From positions 3,100,001 to 3,164,000 of the forward strand of contig NC_053205.1 of the NCBI RefSeq assembly GCF_905163445.1: a DNA stretch of 64,000 bases. The letters are read 5' to 3'. The first letter of the stretch is position 1. The number at the start of each line of letters is the position of its first letter. The stretch comes from Pararge aegeria. Its lineage: Eukaryota; Arthropoda; Insecta; Lepidoptera; Nymphalidae. The notes beneath the pieces were generated by a model that ran no database searches, was not told the origin of the DNA, and saw only the letters and a program-made list of their open reading frames with translations. The translations under genes and the position numbers were made by a program. This document shows positions 40,389-49,734 of the stretch, one piece after another.

Positions 40389-41033
40389 ACGACCTCTCTA
40401 GTGCAACGGTTAGGGCTGTGAATTTAAGAAGGAGGTCCCTGGTTCGATTCCCAGCAGAGGCAATTTAGGAATTTATAATTTCTGAATTTTCTCTGGTCTG
40501 GTCCGGTGGGAGGCTTCGGCCGTGGCTAGTTACCACCCTACCGACAAAGACGTGCCGCTAAGCGATTTAGAGTTCCGGTGTGATGTCGCGTAAAAACCGA
40601 TTAGGGGTATCAAATTCAAAATTTCTTTATTCATGTAGGCCTATCACAGGCACTTATGAAGCGTTCATACATATTTGTTTACATAATTGTAACGGGATGG
40701 TGATAACTTCGTTCGCCAACTTAAATCTAAAGCTACGAGGGTTCCAAACGCGCCCTGGTCTAAGAAGAGCCCACAACAAACTTAGCCGGGTAAATTTATT
40801 TTTTTGTTATCACCATCTTCCAGTAAATTTAAATTAAGCTATGAAGCTAGAGCAATTCACACCCAAGCTTTTTTATCGTTTAAATACTCCTTAATATTAT
40901 AATTTCTCTCATATCACTACCATACTCCCTAACAGGTTAGCCCGCTACCATCTTAGACTGCATAATCACTTACCCTTACCACCAGGTGAGATTGCAGTCA
41001 AGGGCTAAATTCTTGTGCAATAAAAAAAAAACT
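40389..41033 (+). mobile_element. tRNA-headed SINE split by a Jockey fragment
   Basis: Head 40,389-40,607 has the B box ggttcgattcc and the ctctggtctggtccggtggg body. The tail resumes at about 40,913 (ctaacaggttagcccgctacc) and ends in poly(A). Same family as 13,941-14,272. The gap of about 305 bp is a Jockey 3' end on the other strand. Confidence 0.8.
40608..40912 (-). mobile_element. Jockey-type LINE 3' fragment nested in SINE
   Basis: On the minus strand it runs from a C-terminal coding remnant (aagcttgggtgtgaattgct) through the 3' UTR to a tail near tcaaattcaaaatttcttta. It corresponds to the 3' end of the decayed copy at 38,131-38,830. Confidence 0.75.
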
Positions 41034-41039
41034 GCTAGT

Positions 41040-41309
41040 CGAAGGTTCCTGAATTCCCCCGGGGATGGAACCCGGGACTCCCGGTACGGGAATATTTGTA
41101 TTTTGTAGCATATTTTCATGGTTTTCTTATCCAATACTTACTTTAAATTAACCAGTTTAGAGTATTGGAATTCTTAGTGGGAGATATCTATTCGTATATT
41201 AGGTAATCTTTTTTATTTTATTTAACTACATGTTAGTTAGCCTTTGACTGTTATCGCGGGATTTTTAAAAACTCAATAACAACTGAATAAAGTCGCCGAC
41301 AACAGCTAG
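41040..41309 (+). mobile_element. Possible Helitron-like 3' end
   Basis: Ends GCCGACAACAGCTAG before T at 41,309, matching the 3' ends at 40,190 and 12,235. The 5' limit is not seen, so this is a weak call. Confidence 0.4.
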
Positions 41310-41409
41310 TAATAAATAATAAGGATAAACTTAATTTGATCTATAATTAAAACATTACATCAATATGTATATCTAATCAAAAATATATTGATGCTTCAAA
41401 TCATTTTTT

Positions 41410-41775
41410 CATACCGCAGGGGTGAATGACCCATACTATTTGATAGTGCCATCTACCGTGCCACACTGAACTAGTTTGCTAAATACATAATTAGTTTGCG
41501 CTCCAACCAATAGTATTTGAAGTACGTACTAGGTGTCGCTGTTTAAGTCGTACCCTGAACACAGATGGCGGTTGTTGCAAACAAATACATTTAAAATAGC
41601 GTATAAAACCTAAAATTAATATTGCAACGCCATCTACTGCACCACACTTGAACTTCTTTGCCAAAACCATAATTAGTTCCAAGCAACAGTACTTGAAGTA
41701 CGTACTAGGTGTCGCTGTTGAAGTCGGCTTTCAGTCCTACCATGAACATATAGATGGCGGTTGATGCATACAAAT
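41410..41775. repeat. Two diverged direct repeats of about 185 bp
   Basis: The units share tgaagtacgtactaggtgtc (at about 41,518 and 41,694), gccatctac, a ccacac...gaact stretch and gatggcggttg. They are diverged by indels. No coding frame is convincing. Confidence 0.65.
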
Positions 41776-41796
41776 GATGATGTCAATTTAAAACAT

Positions 41797-42207
41797 ATGG
41801 AAGGTAGAGGTAAGGAGGATCATCTGTGTATATGAAAAAGTGTCGTCAAAATGTATTAAATTAGGATGGCGCCACATTTGCATCAAGGTAACTCTTAAAA
41901 GAAGCGCCAAATATAAATATTGTTAGAGTAGGCTTGAAAAATAAAGGTTATATTTACCACAATATTTTGTACAACGTAAGTTGTTGAAATTCTCAATAAT
42001 TAACTACTTTAGTCGATAATGACATTAAATTTTTTAACTCGGCATACTTCAATTCATCTACGATTGCTACATTCATACCATACCCTGTGCATCCACCAGC
42101 GCCATTGTGGAGGATTTTTGAACTGTTATTTAGCGCATACAACTGGACACTTTTTCAACTTTTCTCCCATATAAGATGACTATCCTTACCTCTACCCTCC
42201 ATACATT
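41797..42207. mobile_element. MITE with imperfect terminal inverted repeats
   Basis: The left end ATGGAAGGTAGAGGTAAGGA pairs with the right end, whose reverse complement is ATGGAGGGTAGAGGTAAGGA. The match continues imperfectly for about 55 bp to AAAGTGTC. Flanks read acat on both sides, a possible 4-bp target duplication. Non-coding; superfamily not assigned. Confidence 0.65.
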
Positions 42208-43430
42208 AGCCAATGCATTCAAGTTAAACAAATATCGCTTCAGGTGCAAATTTTCCAAGTGTTGGAAATATTGGCAGAGTAGTTATGAATGGACAGTTGA
42301 ATACCAAATAAAATGAATTAGATTTTATAAGTGATAATATTTAGACCTTTAGATCATAATATTATAAATATTCATTACTTTATTGCTAATTATGTTACAT
42401 ATTATCTGATTAATTGGATTTATTATATAGCTCAAAATTTGCAAATGTTGTGCAAATTGATAGGAAAAATCGAAAATATTTCATGAATAGTTATAAATAA
42501 CTTCACTTAATTAGCTGCAAACTTGTTGCCATTAGCCATTGTACGCAGATTGTTCCTATCATTCCCTCTATGGTTCATGTTTTATTTCCAGATAATTTCC
42601 AGCTATAAGGACTCATTCATTTGCTATATGTCAAACTCTAATTAGGTTAGTAGTCTGTGTTTTAGATTCGAGTTGATAAAATATTCGCGTGAATTAATTG
42701 AGATTGGAATACTATTGAGATTGTTATACATTTTTATAGTTTAACTTCAGGAAATAAGACTTGTGTGAGTAACAAGGAACAAAAGTAGTAAGTAGTAGTA
42801 AGTAAAATGTTGTAAGCAAAATTAGAAATGTCGTGACGGATATGTTTCGTTCACATTATGTGCATTGGCTTATGTTATGGACTGTAGGGCATAGCATTAA
42901 CCTTTGATACGTAGTGATTATATTCTCTTTGTCTGTCTTTTTGTTAAAATTGTTAGAACCCAGAGTCGTGAAGCAAGTTATTAAAAAAAATTTTGTTTTC
43001 TATTTTTTTTTATTGTTCAATTGTCTGTGTTACTTACCATTTTCTCATGGTAATGGCGGTTTCTAATCCGGTTTTTATTATAACGTTTCTAAAACAAGTG
43101 TAGCGATATTGTACTTAGTCCTTGTTTCATTGCGTATTACTAATAACCAACCGCAAAGGAATGTCTTGTCTTTTCTACACAACATTGTGTCCACCGGAGA
43201 TGTGCCATGCAGCTAAACAGTGAGCAACGACTAGGCTACACTAAAAAATTACGAGACCGTTTTCAGTTGTTTTTTCGTTTAGCAGAGAGGGTAAGATGTG
43301 CTATGGAATACGACTTAGAAGGCTGCACCCTTCCTGCTTCGTTTTCCCATAAACCTCTAAACTAACCTAAAAAACACGAGTGAGCATCTTACTTATAATG
43401 CGTAAGTTCTTGCCCCTAACCCCTATTATG
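42208..43430. other. Intergenic, no gene recognised
   Basis: AT-rich, unique-looking DNA with no coding frame, RNA gene or clear repeat on either strand. Confidence 0.4.
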
Positions 43431-43690
43431 TGGGGTAGGTCCAACACATCTTTAATCTTGAAGACAGGCTGGTTGTGTTTTTTCTGATTTATATTTTTTT
43501 CTAGTTTGAGTAATTACTTATCAATTGCTTCAATGGTGAAGGAAATATTGTAAGGAAACTGCATGCATGAGAGTTCTCAGTGTGGCATCAACAGCAGTTG
43601 GTCAGTCTGATCGACTATGCCCATCTAAGCCGTTCTCATTTTGAGACCCTTCCTGTCTCTCACCTTCTGTATTGGGCGGACAATATGATA
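43431..43690. mobile_element. Old LINE-type repeat fragment
   Basis: Contains caatggtgaaggaaatattg and aaggaaactgcatgcatgag, stretches common in lepidopteran RTE/BovB-like 3' regions. A short similar piece (aaggaaaacattgcgaggaa) recurs at 44,983. Too decayed for a firm assignment. Confidence 0.4.
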
Positions 43691-43962
43691 TTTTTTTTTA
43701 TGATCAATGGCAATGTTTTTTTGATGGTATATGTGCCACATTTCAGTTCAAGGAGGTAAAATTGTGATCACATAAGCATTCAAAAATCAAAATCAAAAAT
43801 CAACAGATTAACAGTTATCTCTACATTGGAAGTTCAACTTGATAGTGCTGTCTCTACTTTTCTTTACTAACATGTGAATTTATGTATATATTTTGCTGTA
43901 TCATGTAATTATTTTGTGCCCTGAATCAATAAAAATAAAGTCAAGAATAAAAAAAAAGTGGT

Positions 43963-44490
43963 GGCAAATTGTTACCAATGGAATCATGTTGAAAACAAGA
44001 TTTACACTCTGTGGGGAAATAGACATATTTAAATAAATTACCTAATGGTACCTTTAAACTTGTCTAACATTACCCTAGCCTTGTTCTCGTTAAAAAGAGT
44101 TTTTCATTGAGTTTTGTTCAAAATTCATGCATTTCATGTAGTTCTTACTCTATCATCACTATTGAGATGTCAAGTGTGTATACTTGTAATCAATAAAATA
44201 AAATAAAGAATTTAAAAAGGTAGCTTCAAATTGCAACCAATGGATTCTTGTTGAAAACAAGCTTTAGTCTAGTGCGAAGTATTAGACATGTTTAAATAAA
44301 TTACCTATTGGTACCTTTAAACTTGTCTAAAGCCTAACCTTCTTCTCGTTAAAAAGTAGTTCTAACTCTATCGTCTCTTTTGTAATGTTAAGTATGTATA
44401 TTTGTAGTGACCCTACCACCAACTTTGAAGGCAAATTCTACCTTGAAGGAGCTGGCATTTTTCTCTTTGCCGTCATAAACAATTCTGGCT
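43963..44490. repeat. Diverged tandem duplication with Jockey 3' remnants
   Basis: 43,963-44,106 and 44,222-44,355 share tttaaataaattacctaatg-type and gtacctttaaacttgtctaa stretches, about 258 bp apart. The parts after each repeat (44,120-44,195 and 44,360-44,490) resemble the Jockey 3' UTR on the minus strand (ctaccaccaactttgaaggc). Probably two related old insertions. Confidence 0.55.
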
Positions 44491-45119
44491 GTTCTGTCCT
44501 GCTTTGAAAGTTGTTGATGTGGGTAGGGATATTTGAAAATGACCATAGGTATTGGAACCGTATCTTAATAGTTAAACAGTTTGCTATCATACAGACTTAT
44601 GAGGGCATTCATAAGTCTGTATGATAGCAAGATCTCTTCAGTTTGGATTTATGTCACTCACACTACAAGTGCAATCTTTCCCTCTTAAATTGAGGAAGAA
44701 GGGAGATACTAGACATGTTTATCTAAAGTCGTATTTTTATTTAGAGAAGTCAACTGATGTTTACTGTGTTGTTAGTTTTTGGTTAAATAAAAATAGTTTT
44801 GTGACAGTGAGTCATTAAAAAAACTCTTGAATGAATGAAATGTCCTCGATTTACAGTGAATAGTTAGTGTGCCTTGGTTACAAAGTTCAAATTTTAGTCT
44901 TGCTTTGTAAGTACCAACAAGTTTTCGACGACTATATTCCTTTATTATCTACCTATACTAAATACTGAGTGTTTTGAACATTAAGGAAAACATTGCGAGG
45001 AAACTTGTAAGACTGCCCTATTTCTATACAGCATGTAGTTGAAACTATAGATGTATAAAATATAATAATTATAGGTAGGTAATGAAAATAAAAAACACAC
45101 AAATTGTTTACATAATTTG
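44491..45119. other. Intergenic, no gene beyond the hairpin
   Basis: Apart from the hairpin at 44,581, this stretch has no supported gene. A 65-codon frame at 44,621-44,818 lacks recognisable features. Confidence 0.4.
44581..44630. repeat. Perfect 22-bp hairpin
   Basis: Arms 44,581-44,602 and 44,609-44,630 are perfectly complementary around the 6-nt loop gggcat. Transcribed, it would give a fully paired stem of 22 bp. No transposon end is recognised next to it. Confidence 0.85.
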
Positions 45120-45122
45120 TTT

Positions 45123-46521
45123 TTATTCATCGTCAGATAAAAAATCTTCACTATCACTTTCGGTGACATTAATTATAAATCTGTCTGAAACATTGTTGAT
45201 GATGTGGTCGAGACCATATATTTTGTCTTCTTCTTTAATAATTACATGAGACACACATCTACTCCATTTTTCAGGTGTGATATGTCGAAGTCCTTCTTCA
45301 AAAAGTTTTTTTACTTCTTTTGAAGGTTTTGTTATTTCTTGCAACATATCCTTTAGCCTGCGCCTATACGAACTCAATGGGGTTGAGCTCACAATGGTAC
45401 GGGGGCAGACGTAAAACAATTATCCCATGCAGCGCTGCCATCTCGTCCACTACATACTCACGCAATGTTCTTGTTAGTGCTGCCGTACAATGTCTATAAA
45501 AATAAAATAAAAAGCCTTTATTCTACTACCAATTATTACATTATAACATTTTTCTTTTATAACATTTTTACTAATAATTATAACAAATTTAAGTTTATTT
45601 GATAAAAATTATATAAAGTTAATTTTGCTGTCTTTTAATGTCTAATCCTTAACTTTAATTTAAGGTAGAAGTCGCCTCATCGGCGTAGGCCTCCCAAGTG
45701 TTTCCAAAGATCCCGATCCCAACACTTAGTCATCCAGTCAGTGCCAACTTTCTGCGCAAAAACATATCTCCACCTTTTCTTTTGACGATAGTTTTTCCTT
45801 TTCTTGTCTCTAGGTATCCATTCGGTTAGTCGTTTAGCCAACCTTGAGTCATCCATTCTACAAACGTGACTAGACCATTTCCATTTTAGTAGCTTACTCT
45901 TTTTGTTATGTCCTATATTTTTGTTCTCTTTCAAATATTTCTTGTGCTCACTCGATTCTTTATTCTAAACAAAGTCTATAAGAAGAGTAGCTTTAACCAT
46001 TGTTGCTACGAATAAAATATTTTTGTTGTTAGCCACTCTTGTATTCTAGGTTTAGTACAAGACATTATAGGCAGCGATGCAAGGTTTTCTTTTTGGCTTC
46101 AAATATTAATAAGACGTCTTCTACGAATCCTTCTTCCCCGCCTATATGGCCGATAATTAATGGTTAACGCTTTTCTGAAGGCTGTTTTAAGCCATCTAGG
46201 AAGGCCTGGCGGGACGATAACACTGTCTGGTCAATCCATGCCTTCTAGGGCGCATGACCTAAAACATAGTAAAAATTACAAATTAAGAAAACAGAAAATT
46301 ATAATTACCTTCGGTGATCCAGGTTTCATCTTGGTAATAAATATACCTTCCTTTTTTCCTTAATTTTTCGAAGGTATCGCTGGCGCCATAAAATAATGTC
46401 CTTTCTGTCAATTAAAATGCTTTGTCTTGATTTTGTGACATATTTGAAATCTAAATGTTTCATAACATTTCTTAATGTACTCGAAGAAAAAATGGGTAAG
46501 TCTGGGTCTTCATTGACAACC
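45123..46521 (-). pseudogene. IS630/mariner-like (DDE_3) transposase relic, interrupted
   Basis: Reading the minus strand from 46,521: a helix-turn-helix-end region (LPIFSSSTLRNVMKHLDFKY), then after a frameshift YYQDETW (first catalytic Asp), followed by a good donor (ATCACCGAAG|GTAATT). The next exon carries SSRQAFLDGL and a HIGGEEGFVEDVLLIFEAKK block, then TKPRIQEWLTTKNI. After an inserted LINE piece comes LRLPPYHCELNPIE, the conserved block at the last catalytic acid, and a C-terminal tail rich in acidic residues ending 45,123. An in-frame TAG after ...NPIEFV and a frameshift near 45,320 kill it. The N-terminus is cut off by the piggyBac at TTAA 46,522. Confidence 0.7.
45497..45960 (-). 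mobile_element. RTE-type LINE 3' fragment nested in transposase relic
   Basis: The minus strand encodes the last part of an RTE polyprotein (KLLKWKWSSHVCRMDDSR, then TEWIPRDKKRK and QKKRWR; 45,677-45,934), followed by a 3' UTR ending gaataaaggctttttatttt. It belongs to a different RTE family from the intact copy at 7,849. It splits the transposase relic between its PRIQEWL block and its LPPYHCELNPIE block. Confidence 0.75.
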
Positions 46522-46540
46522 TTAACCCTTTATAAGGCAG
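46522..46540. other. piggyBac terminus at TTAA
   Basis: TTAA (46,522-46,525) is followed by CCCTTTATAAGGCAG, the form expected for a piggyBac end. The opposite TTAA end was not located beyond 51,300. Confidence 0.6.
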
Positions 46541-47030
46541 AACTATCCAGAAGAATAAAACAACTGTTTATAGTTTTGGCATATTTTTATTTATTTAAAA
46601 AAAATGGCATTAAAAAAAATTGGAAAACTAATTAGGAAAATTGTGGAAATTTGGTGGGAAAAATATCTCCACTGCCCGTCAACTACTCACGTGCTTACAG
46701 TATGGTATTGTGCAAAACACGGTGTAATGCAAAGCGGGACATTACATTTATCGCATTTTATTTTGCTTCGTTTGTCGCTCGTCTTTGTGCTGCAGAGCTT
46801 ACAGCGCCGGTAGGTCTCCATGGCTGCTGGCATATGCACACCTACATTTTGGAATCGCACTTCTTCAGGCACAGCGTTGATACTTTTTTGGTAATTGTCT
46901 GTATCACATCGTAATTTCTTGGAAACGTAGGTGCCCACGCTCGACTTTCTTTTTCTGCTACTATAACCACCAATAAGTCCTCTTGCAAGAGCCACCCGAA
47001 ATTCTAAATTGGTAAGCTTGTGTGCTTGTG

Positions 47031-48654
47031 TATTTAAAGAAATTTTCCTTGATTTTAAAAATATTTCTCGATATGTTAAGTCCACGATAGTTTGATTAAC
47101 ATTATGGAAACATGTAGTCAGTATCGCCTTATTCTTAGGCATATATTTAAAAGGACCGTTTGTCCAATGGCCAGTGTAGAGAATATTTTTTGTAGGCGTA
47201 ATTATAAAAGATTCTAAAAACCTTTCCAACCTGTTAGTGCCTTTTTCTCCACCTTTACATCTTTTAGACGAAGTATCTGTTTTGTTAATTCGTATTTCAG
47301 CTTCATTGCCAGATTGTGCACACGCGAATCCTCTCCAGAGCTCAGACCCATGCATGAGAACGTCCGCTTCGTCCAGTATTGATTTTTCCCTAATTTTACA
47401 CACTCTTTGAATGGGTAGAGCTCTAACTTTATAAGCGTCGACCCACGCTCTCCCGGCGACGATATATTGATATATCCGTCGTCTTCTTTTATTAAGATAT
47501 GTTGTGAGATTTTGCCAGTACTTGTGGTCAAGGAGTGAGCTCGAGCATGATTGGCGACCATAGATGAAAAGTCGTCTTCGGTTGGTGAGTCCTCGTTCTC
47601 GCTCTCCGACGATGGTTTCCTTAACTTGCGCTTCGTCGGCGGAGCTATGTCCACTTCTGGTTCGCTTTCCTCTTCCACAGTCTTTTTCTGTGCGTTGCGA
47701 TGTTGTTGAAACAGGGATCCCATTTCGTATTCCTCCACGTCCGAATTCCATTCCACTATTTTCCGCTTCGAAGAGCGAGAGTTCTCCTTCTGGAACATCG
47801 CTGATTTGGGAACTCGCCCATCGGTTGATTTCTTCGGCGTCGCTGGTATCTGTAACATAGTCTCGCAGTCTTTGGATGTGGACGCACCGGCATGTTGATC
47901 CCGAGTATGAGCAGTCATGGATGACGTGGAGATGTTTTTCATGTTCGGCAATGATGAATATTCCCGGGATGTTGTATTCGCCACCTCCACTTCGTCCATC
48001 GATTCTTGTCGCTCTTCTAGTTCCATAAGAACTGTTGAGTAATGGTCGAATAATTGATTCCCTAAATCGTTTGCCCAAACCATCGATTGGAGCTTCCCAT
48101 ATGTCGTGGATAATCCTTCGTTTACACACCACTCCTCGAAAGTATTGAAGGAACAACTTGTTAAGTCCATCTTTTGTGTTTTCATGTGAATGAAAAATTC
48201 CTTCATTATCTTCTGCAGAGTCTGACCCACATTGAATAAGTTCATATTCTTGTTCTTCAGTGCGGCGTCGTTTACTGCTTTTAAAAACGGCTTCATCACT
48301 CTCAACGTACTTCCGCTTTGCCAGAAATTGTTTAACCATTTTATTAAACCGTTGTTCATAATTGTTTTCTTCTGAGATGTCAATAAAGTTTTTCCTTTCG
48401 TACTCTTCTTTTTCTTGTTTACATCGTTCACTTCCAGAACATATTGAGTATTCTGGTCCAACAAATTCTCCGTTGTTTCCTCCGCTCCTTCGTTTAAGGC
48501 CACAATTTTCACACAGTCGTCCTCGTCGTTTAATATATTTTGTAATTCTACGTTGCTCGACATCTTTCTTATTAAACACTAAAAATTCTGATAATGAATC
48601 TATTTTGACGTCTTCACTCGACCGAAGCTTGAAAGCGAATGGCAACAGAGCCCG
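47031..48654 (-). pseudogene. Densovirus NS1-like frame, truncated before the helicase
   Basis: Open frame on the minus strand, uninterrupted for about 540 codons up to the insert edge. It then runs on in frame into the piggyBac C-terminus, stopping at 46,687. Numbered from the TTG at 48,645, it has a Cys-rich start (CENCGLKRR near 45-53; further Cys at 69 and 75), a His/Cys cluster HLHVIHDC...CRC near 238-254, and YWQNLTTYLNKRRRRI in the middle. These features resemble the N-terminal half of insect-parvovirus NS1, which nicks and replicates viral DNA. The SF3 helicase expected downstream is absent. No ATG precedes residue 103, so the native start is lost or non-AUG. Assignment rests on recalled family features, not alignment. 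Confidence 0.55.
47214..48563 (-). CDS. Densovirus NS2-like protein, complete ORF (449 aa)
   Basis: Complete frame from ATG 48,563, the first ATG after the TATA box, to a stop at 47,214. It overlaps the NS1-like frame throughout in another frame. The product is hydrophilic, with a lysine cluster near residue 50 (KKKKSTKGK), a Trp-containing segment (LIKWLNNFWQSG), and a long Ser/Glu/Lys-rich middle with KRKIVEW and PPTKRKLRKPSSESENED. No catalytic motif is visible. Length and placement match the NS2 of iteradensoviruses, whose role is poorly known. Absence of decay implies recent insertion or selection. If it is not viral I have no alternative family. Confidence 0.5.
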   Translation of the reverse strand: MSSNVELQNILNDEDDCVKIVALNEGAEETTENLLDQNTQYVLEVNDVNKKKKSTKGKTLLTSQKKTIMNNGLIKWLNNFWQSGSTLRVMKPFLKAVNDAALKNKNMNLFNVGQTLQKIMKEFFIHMKTQKMDLTSCSFNTFEEWCVNEGLSTTYGKLQSMVWANDLGNQLFDHYSTVLMELEERQESMDEVEVANTTSREYSSLPNMKNISTSSMTAHTRDQHAGASTSKDCETMLQIPATPKKSTDGRVPKSAMFQKENSRSSKRKIVEWNSDVEEYEMGSLFQQHRNAQKKTVEEESEPEVDIAPPTKRKLRKPSSESENEDSPTEDDFSSMVANHARAHSLTTSTGKISQHILIKEDDGYINISSPGERGSTLIKLELYPFKECVKLGKNQYWTKRTFSCMGLSSGEDSRVHNLAMKLKYELTKQILRLKDVKVEKKALTGWKGF

Positions 48655-48662
48655 GTAAACGT

Positions 48663-48671
48663 CTTTTTATA
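48663..48671 (-). promoter_or_regulatory. TATA box upstream of the overlapping frames
   Basis: TATAAAAAG on the minus strand, about 100 bp before the first ATG of the overlapping frames and about 60 bp from the hairpin. The position suits the left-hand promoter of a densovirus. Confidence 0.55.
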
Positions 48672-48733
48672 ACTAGCCAGATTTTTAATCTGCCTATACC
48701 TCACCACCGCCACACCAACACAAATTATTCTCA

Positions 48734-48812
48734 GTACTGATAATGGACATTATCATGAACATTATCATGTGCCGCTTCGCGGCACGATAGTTCGATAGTC
48801 CATTATCAGTAC
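48734..48812. repeat. Virus-type palindromic hairpin
   Basis: Outer arms 48,734-48,748 and 48,798-48,812 are perfectly complementary over 15 bp (GTACTGATAATGGAC). Inside is a second stem, GTGCCGC / GCGGCAC, at 48,769-48,785 around a TTC loop. The side arms between them are unequal (20 and 12 nt). Such a nested palindrome fits the terminal telomere of a parvovirus. Confidence 0.75.
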
Positions 48813-48874
48813 ACTGTCGCAAATGTTATAATAATAATCGCCTACACTATTCCATGGCGCTACATATATAAGTT

Positions 48875-49734
48875 TATTTAAAGAAATTTTCCTTGATTTT
48901 AAAAATATTTCTCGATATGTTAAGTCCACGATAGTTTGATTAACATTATGGAAACATGTAGTCAGTATCGCCTTATTCTTAGGCATATATTTAAAAGGAC
49001 CGTTTGTCCAATGGCCAGTGTAGAGAATATTTTTTGTAGGCGTAATTATAAAAGATTCTAAAAACCTTTCCAACCTGTTAGTGCCTTTTTCTCCACCTTT
49101 ACATCTTTTAGACGAAGTATCTGTTTTGTTAATTCGTATTTCAGCTTCATTGCCAGATTGTGCACACGCGAATCCTCTCCAGAGCTCAGACCCATGCATG
49201 AGAACGTCCGCTTCGTCCAGTATTGATTTTTCCCTAATTTTACACACTCTTTGAATGGGTAGAGCTCTAACTTTATAAGCGTCGACCCACGCTCTCCCGG
49301 CGACGATATATTGATATATCCGTCGTCTTCTTTTATTAAGATATGTTGTGAGATTTTGCCAGTACTTGTGGTCAAGGAGTGAGCTCGAGCATGATTGGCG
49401 ACCATAGATGAAAAGTCGTCTTCGGTTGGTGAGTCCTCGTTCTCGCTCTCCGACGATGGTTTCCTTAACTTGCGCTTCGTCGGCGGAGCTATGTCCACTT
49501 CTGGTTCGCTTTCCTCTTCCACAGTCTTTTTCTGTGCGTTGCGATGTTGTTGAAACAGGGATCCCATTTCGTATTCCTCCACGTCCGAATTCCATTCCAC
49601 TATTTTCCGCTTCGAAGAGCGAGAGTTCTCCTTCTGGAACATCGCTGATTTGGGAACTCGCCCATCGGTTGATTTCTTCGGCGTCGCTGGTATCTGTAAC
49701 ATAGTCTCGCAGTCTTTGGATGTGGACGCACCGG
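48875..49734 (-). pseudogene. Second partial copy of the NS1/NS2-like region
   Basis: Repeats 47,031-47,890 at offset 1,844. It carries the last 214 residues of the NS2-like frame unchanged (stop at 49,058) and the NS1-like frame from the CRC motif onward, without start or promoter. At 49,734 it joins the piggyBac core, whose ORF reads a further 44 codons into this DNA in a non-viral frame before stopping at 49,600. Confidence 0.8.

Larger units (their letters stand above)
47031..49734 (-). mobile_element. Densovirus-like insert (endogenous viral element) in piggyBac
   Basis: 2,704 bp foreign to piggyBac. On the minus strand it is read as a partial viral segment (49,734-48,875), then a junction with a palindromic hairpin (48,812-48,734), a TATA box (48,671-48,663) and two overlapping reading frames (to 47,031). 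The first 860 bp repeat the last 860 bp at offset 1,844 with no difference noticed. The whole equals about 1.47 head-to-tail copies of a 1,844-bp unit. Overlapping non-structural frames next to a terminal hairpin, and a second frame of 449 aa, fit the left end of iteradensoviruses as I know them (NS1 about 750 aa, NS2 about 450 aa). No capsid gene is present. Confidence 0.62.

Noticed and set aside
46396..46914. Several plus-strand frames near the piggyBac 3' end
   Set aside because: Antisense to piggyBac and DDE_3 coding; no independent support.
47564..47860. 98-codon plus-strand frame and its twin at 49,408
   Set aside because: Antisense to the overlapping viral-like frames and simply duplicated with them.
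47031..49734. Insert as a host-level tandem duplication of a single viral piece
   Set aside because: Both duplication ends coincide with the insert boundaries, which a random host duplication would not produce; a concatemeric donor is simpler, though not proven.
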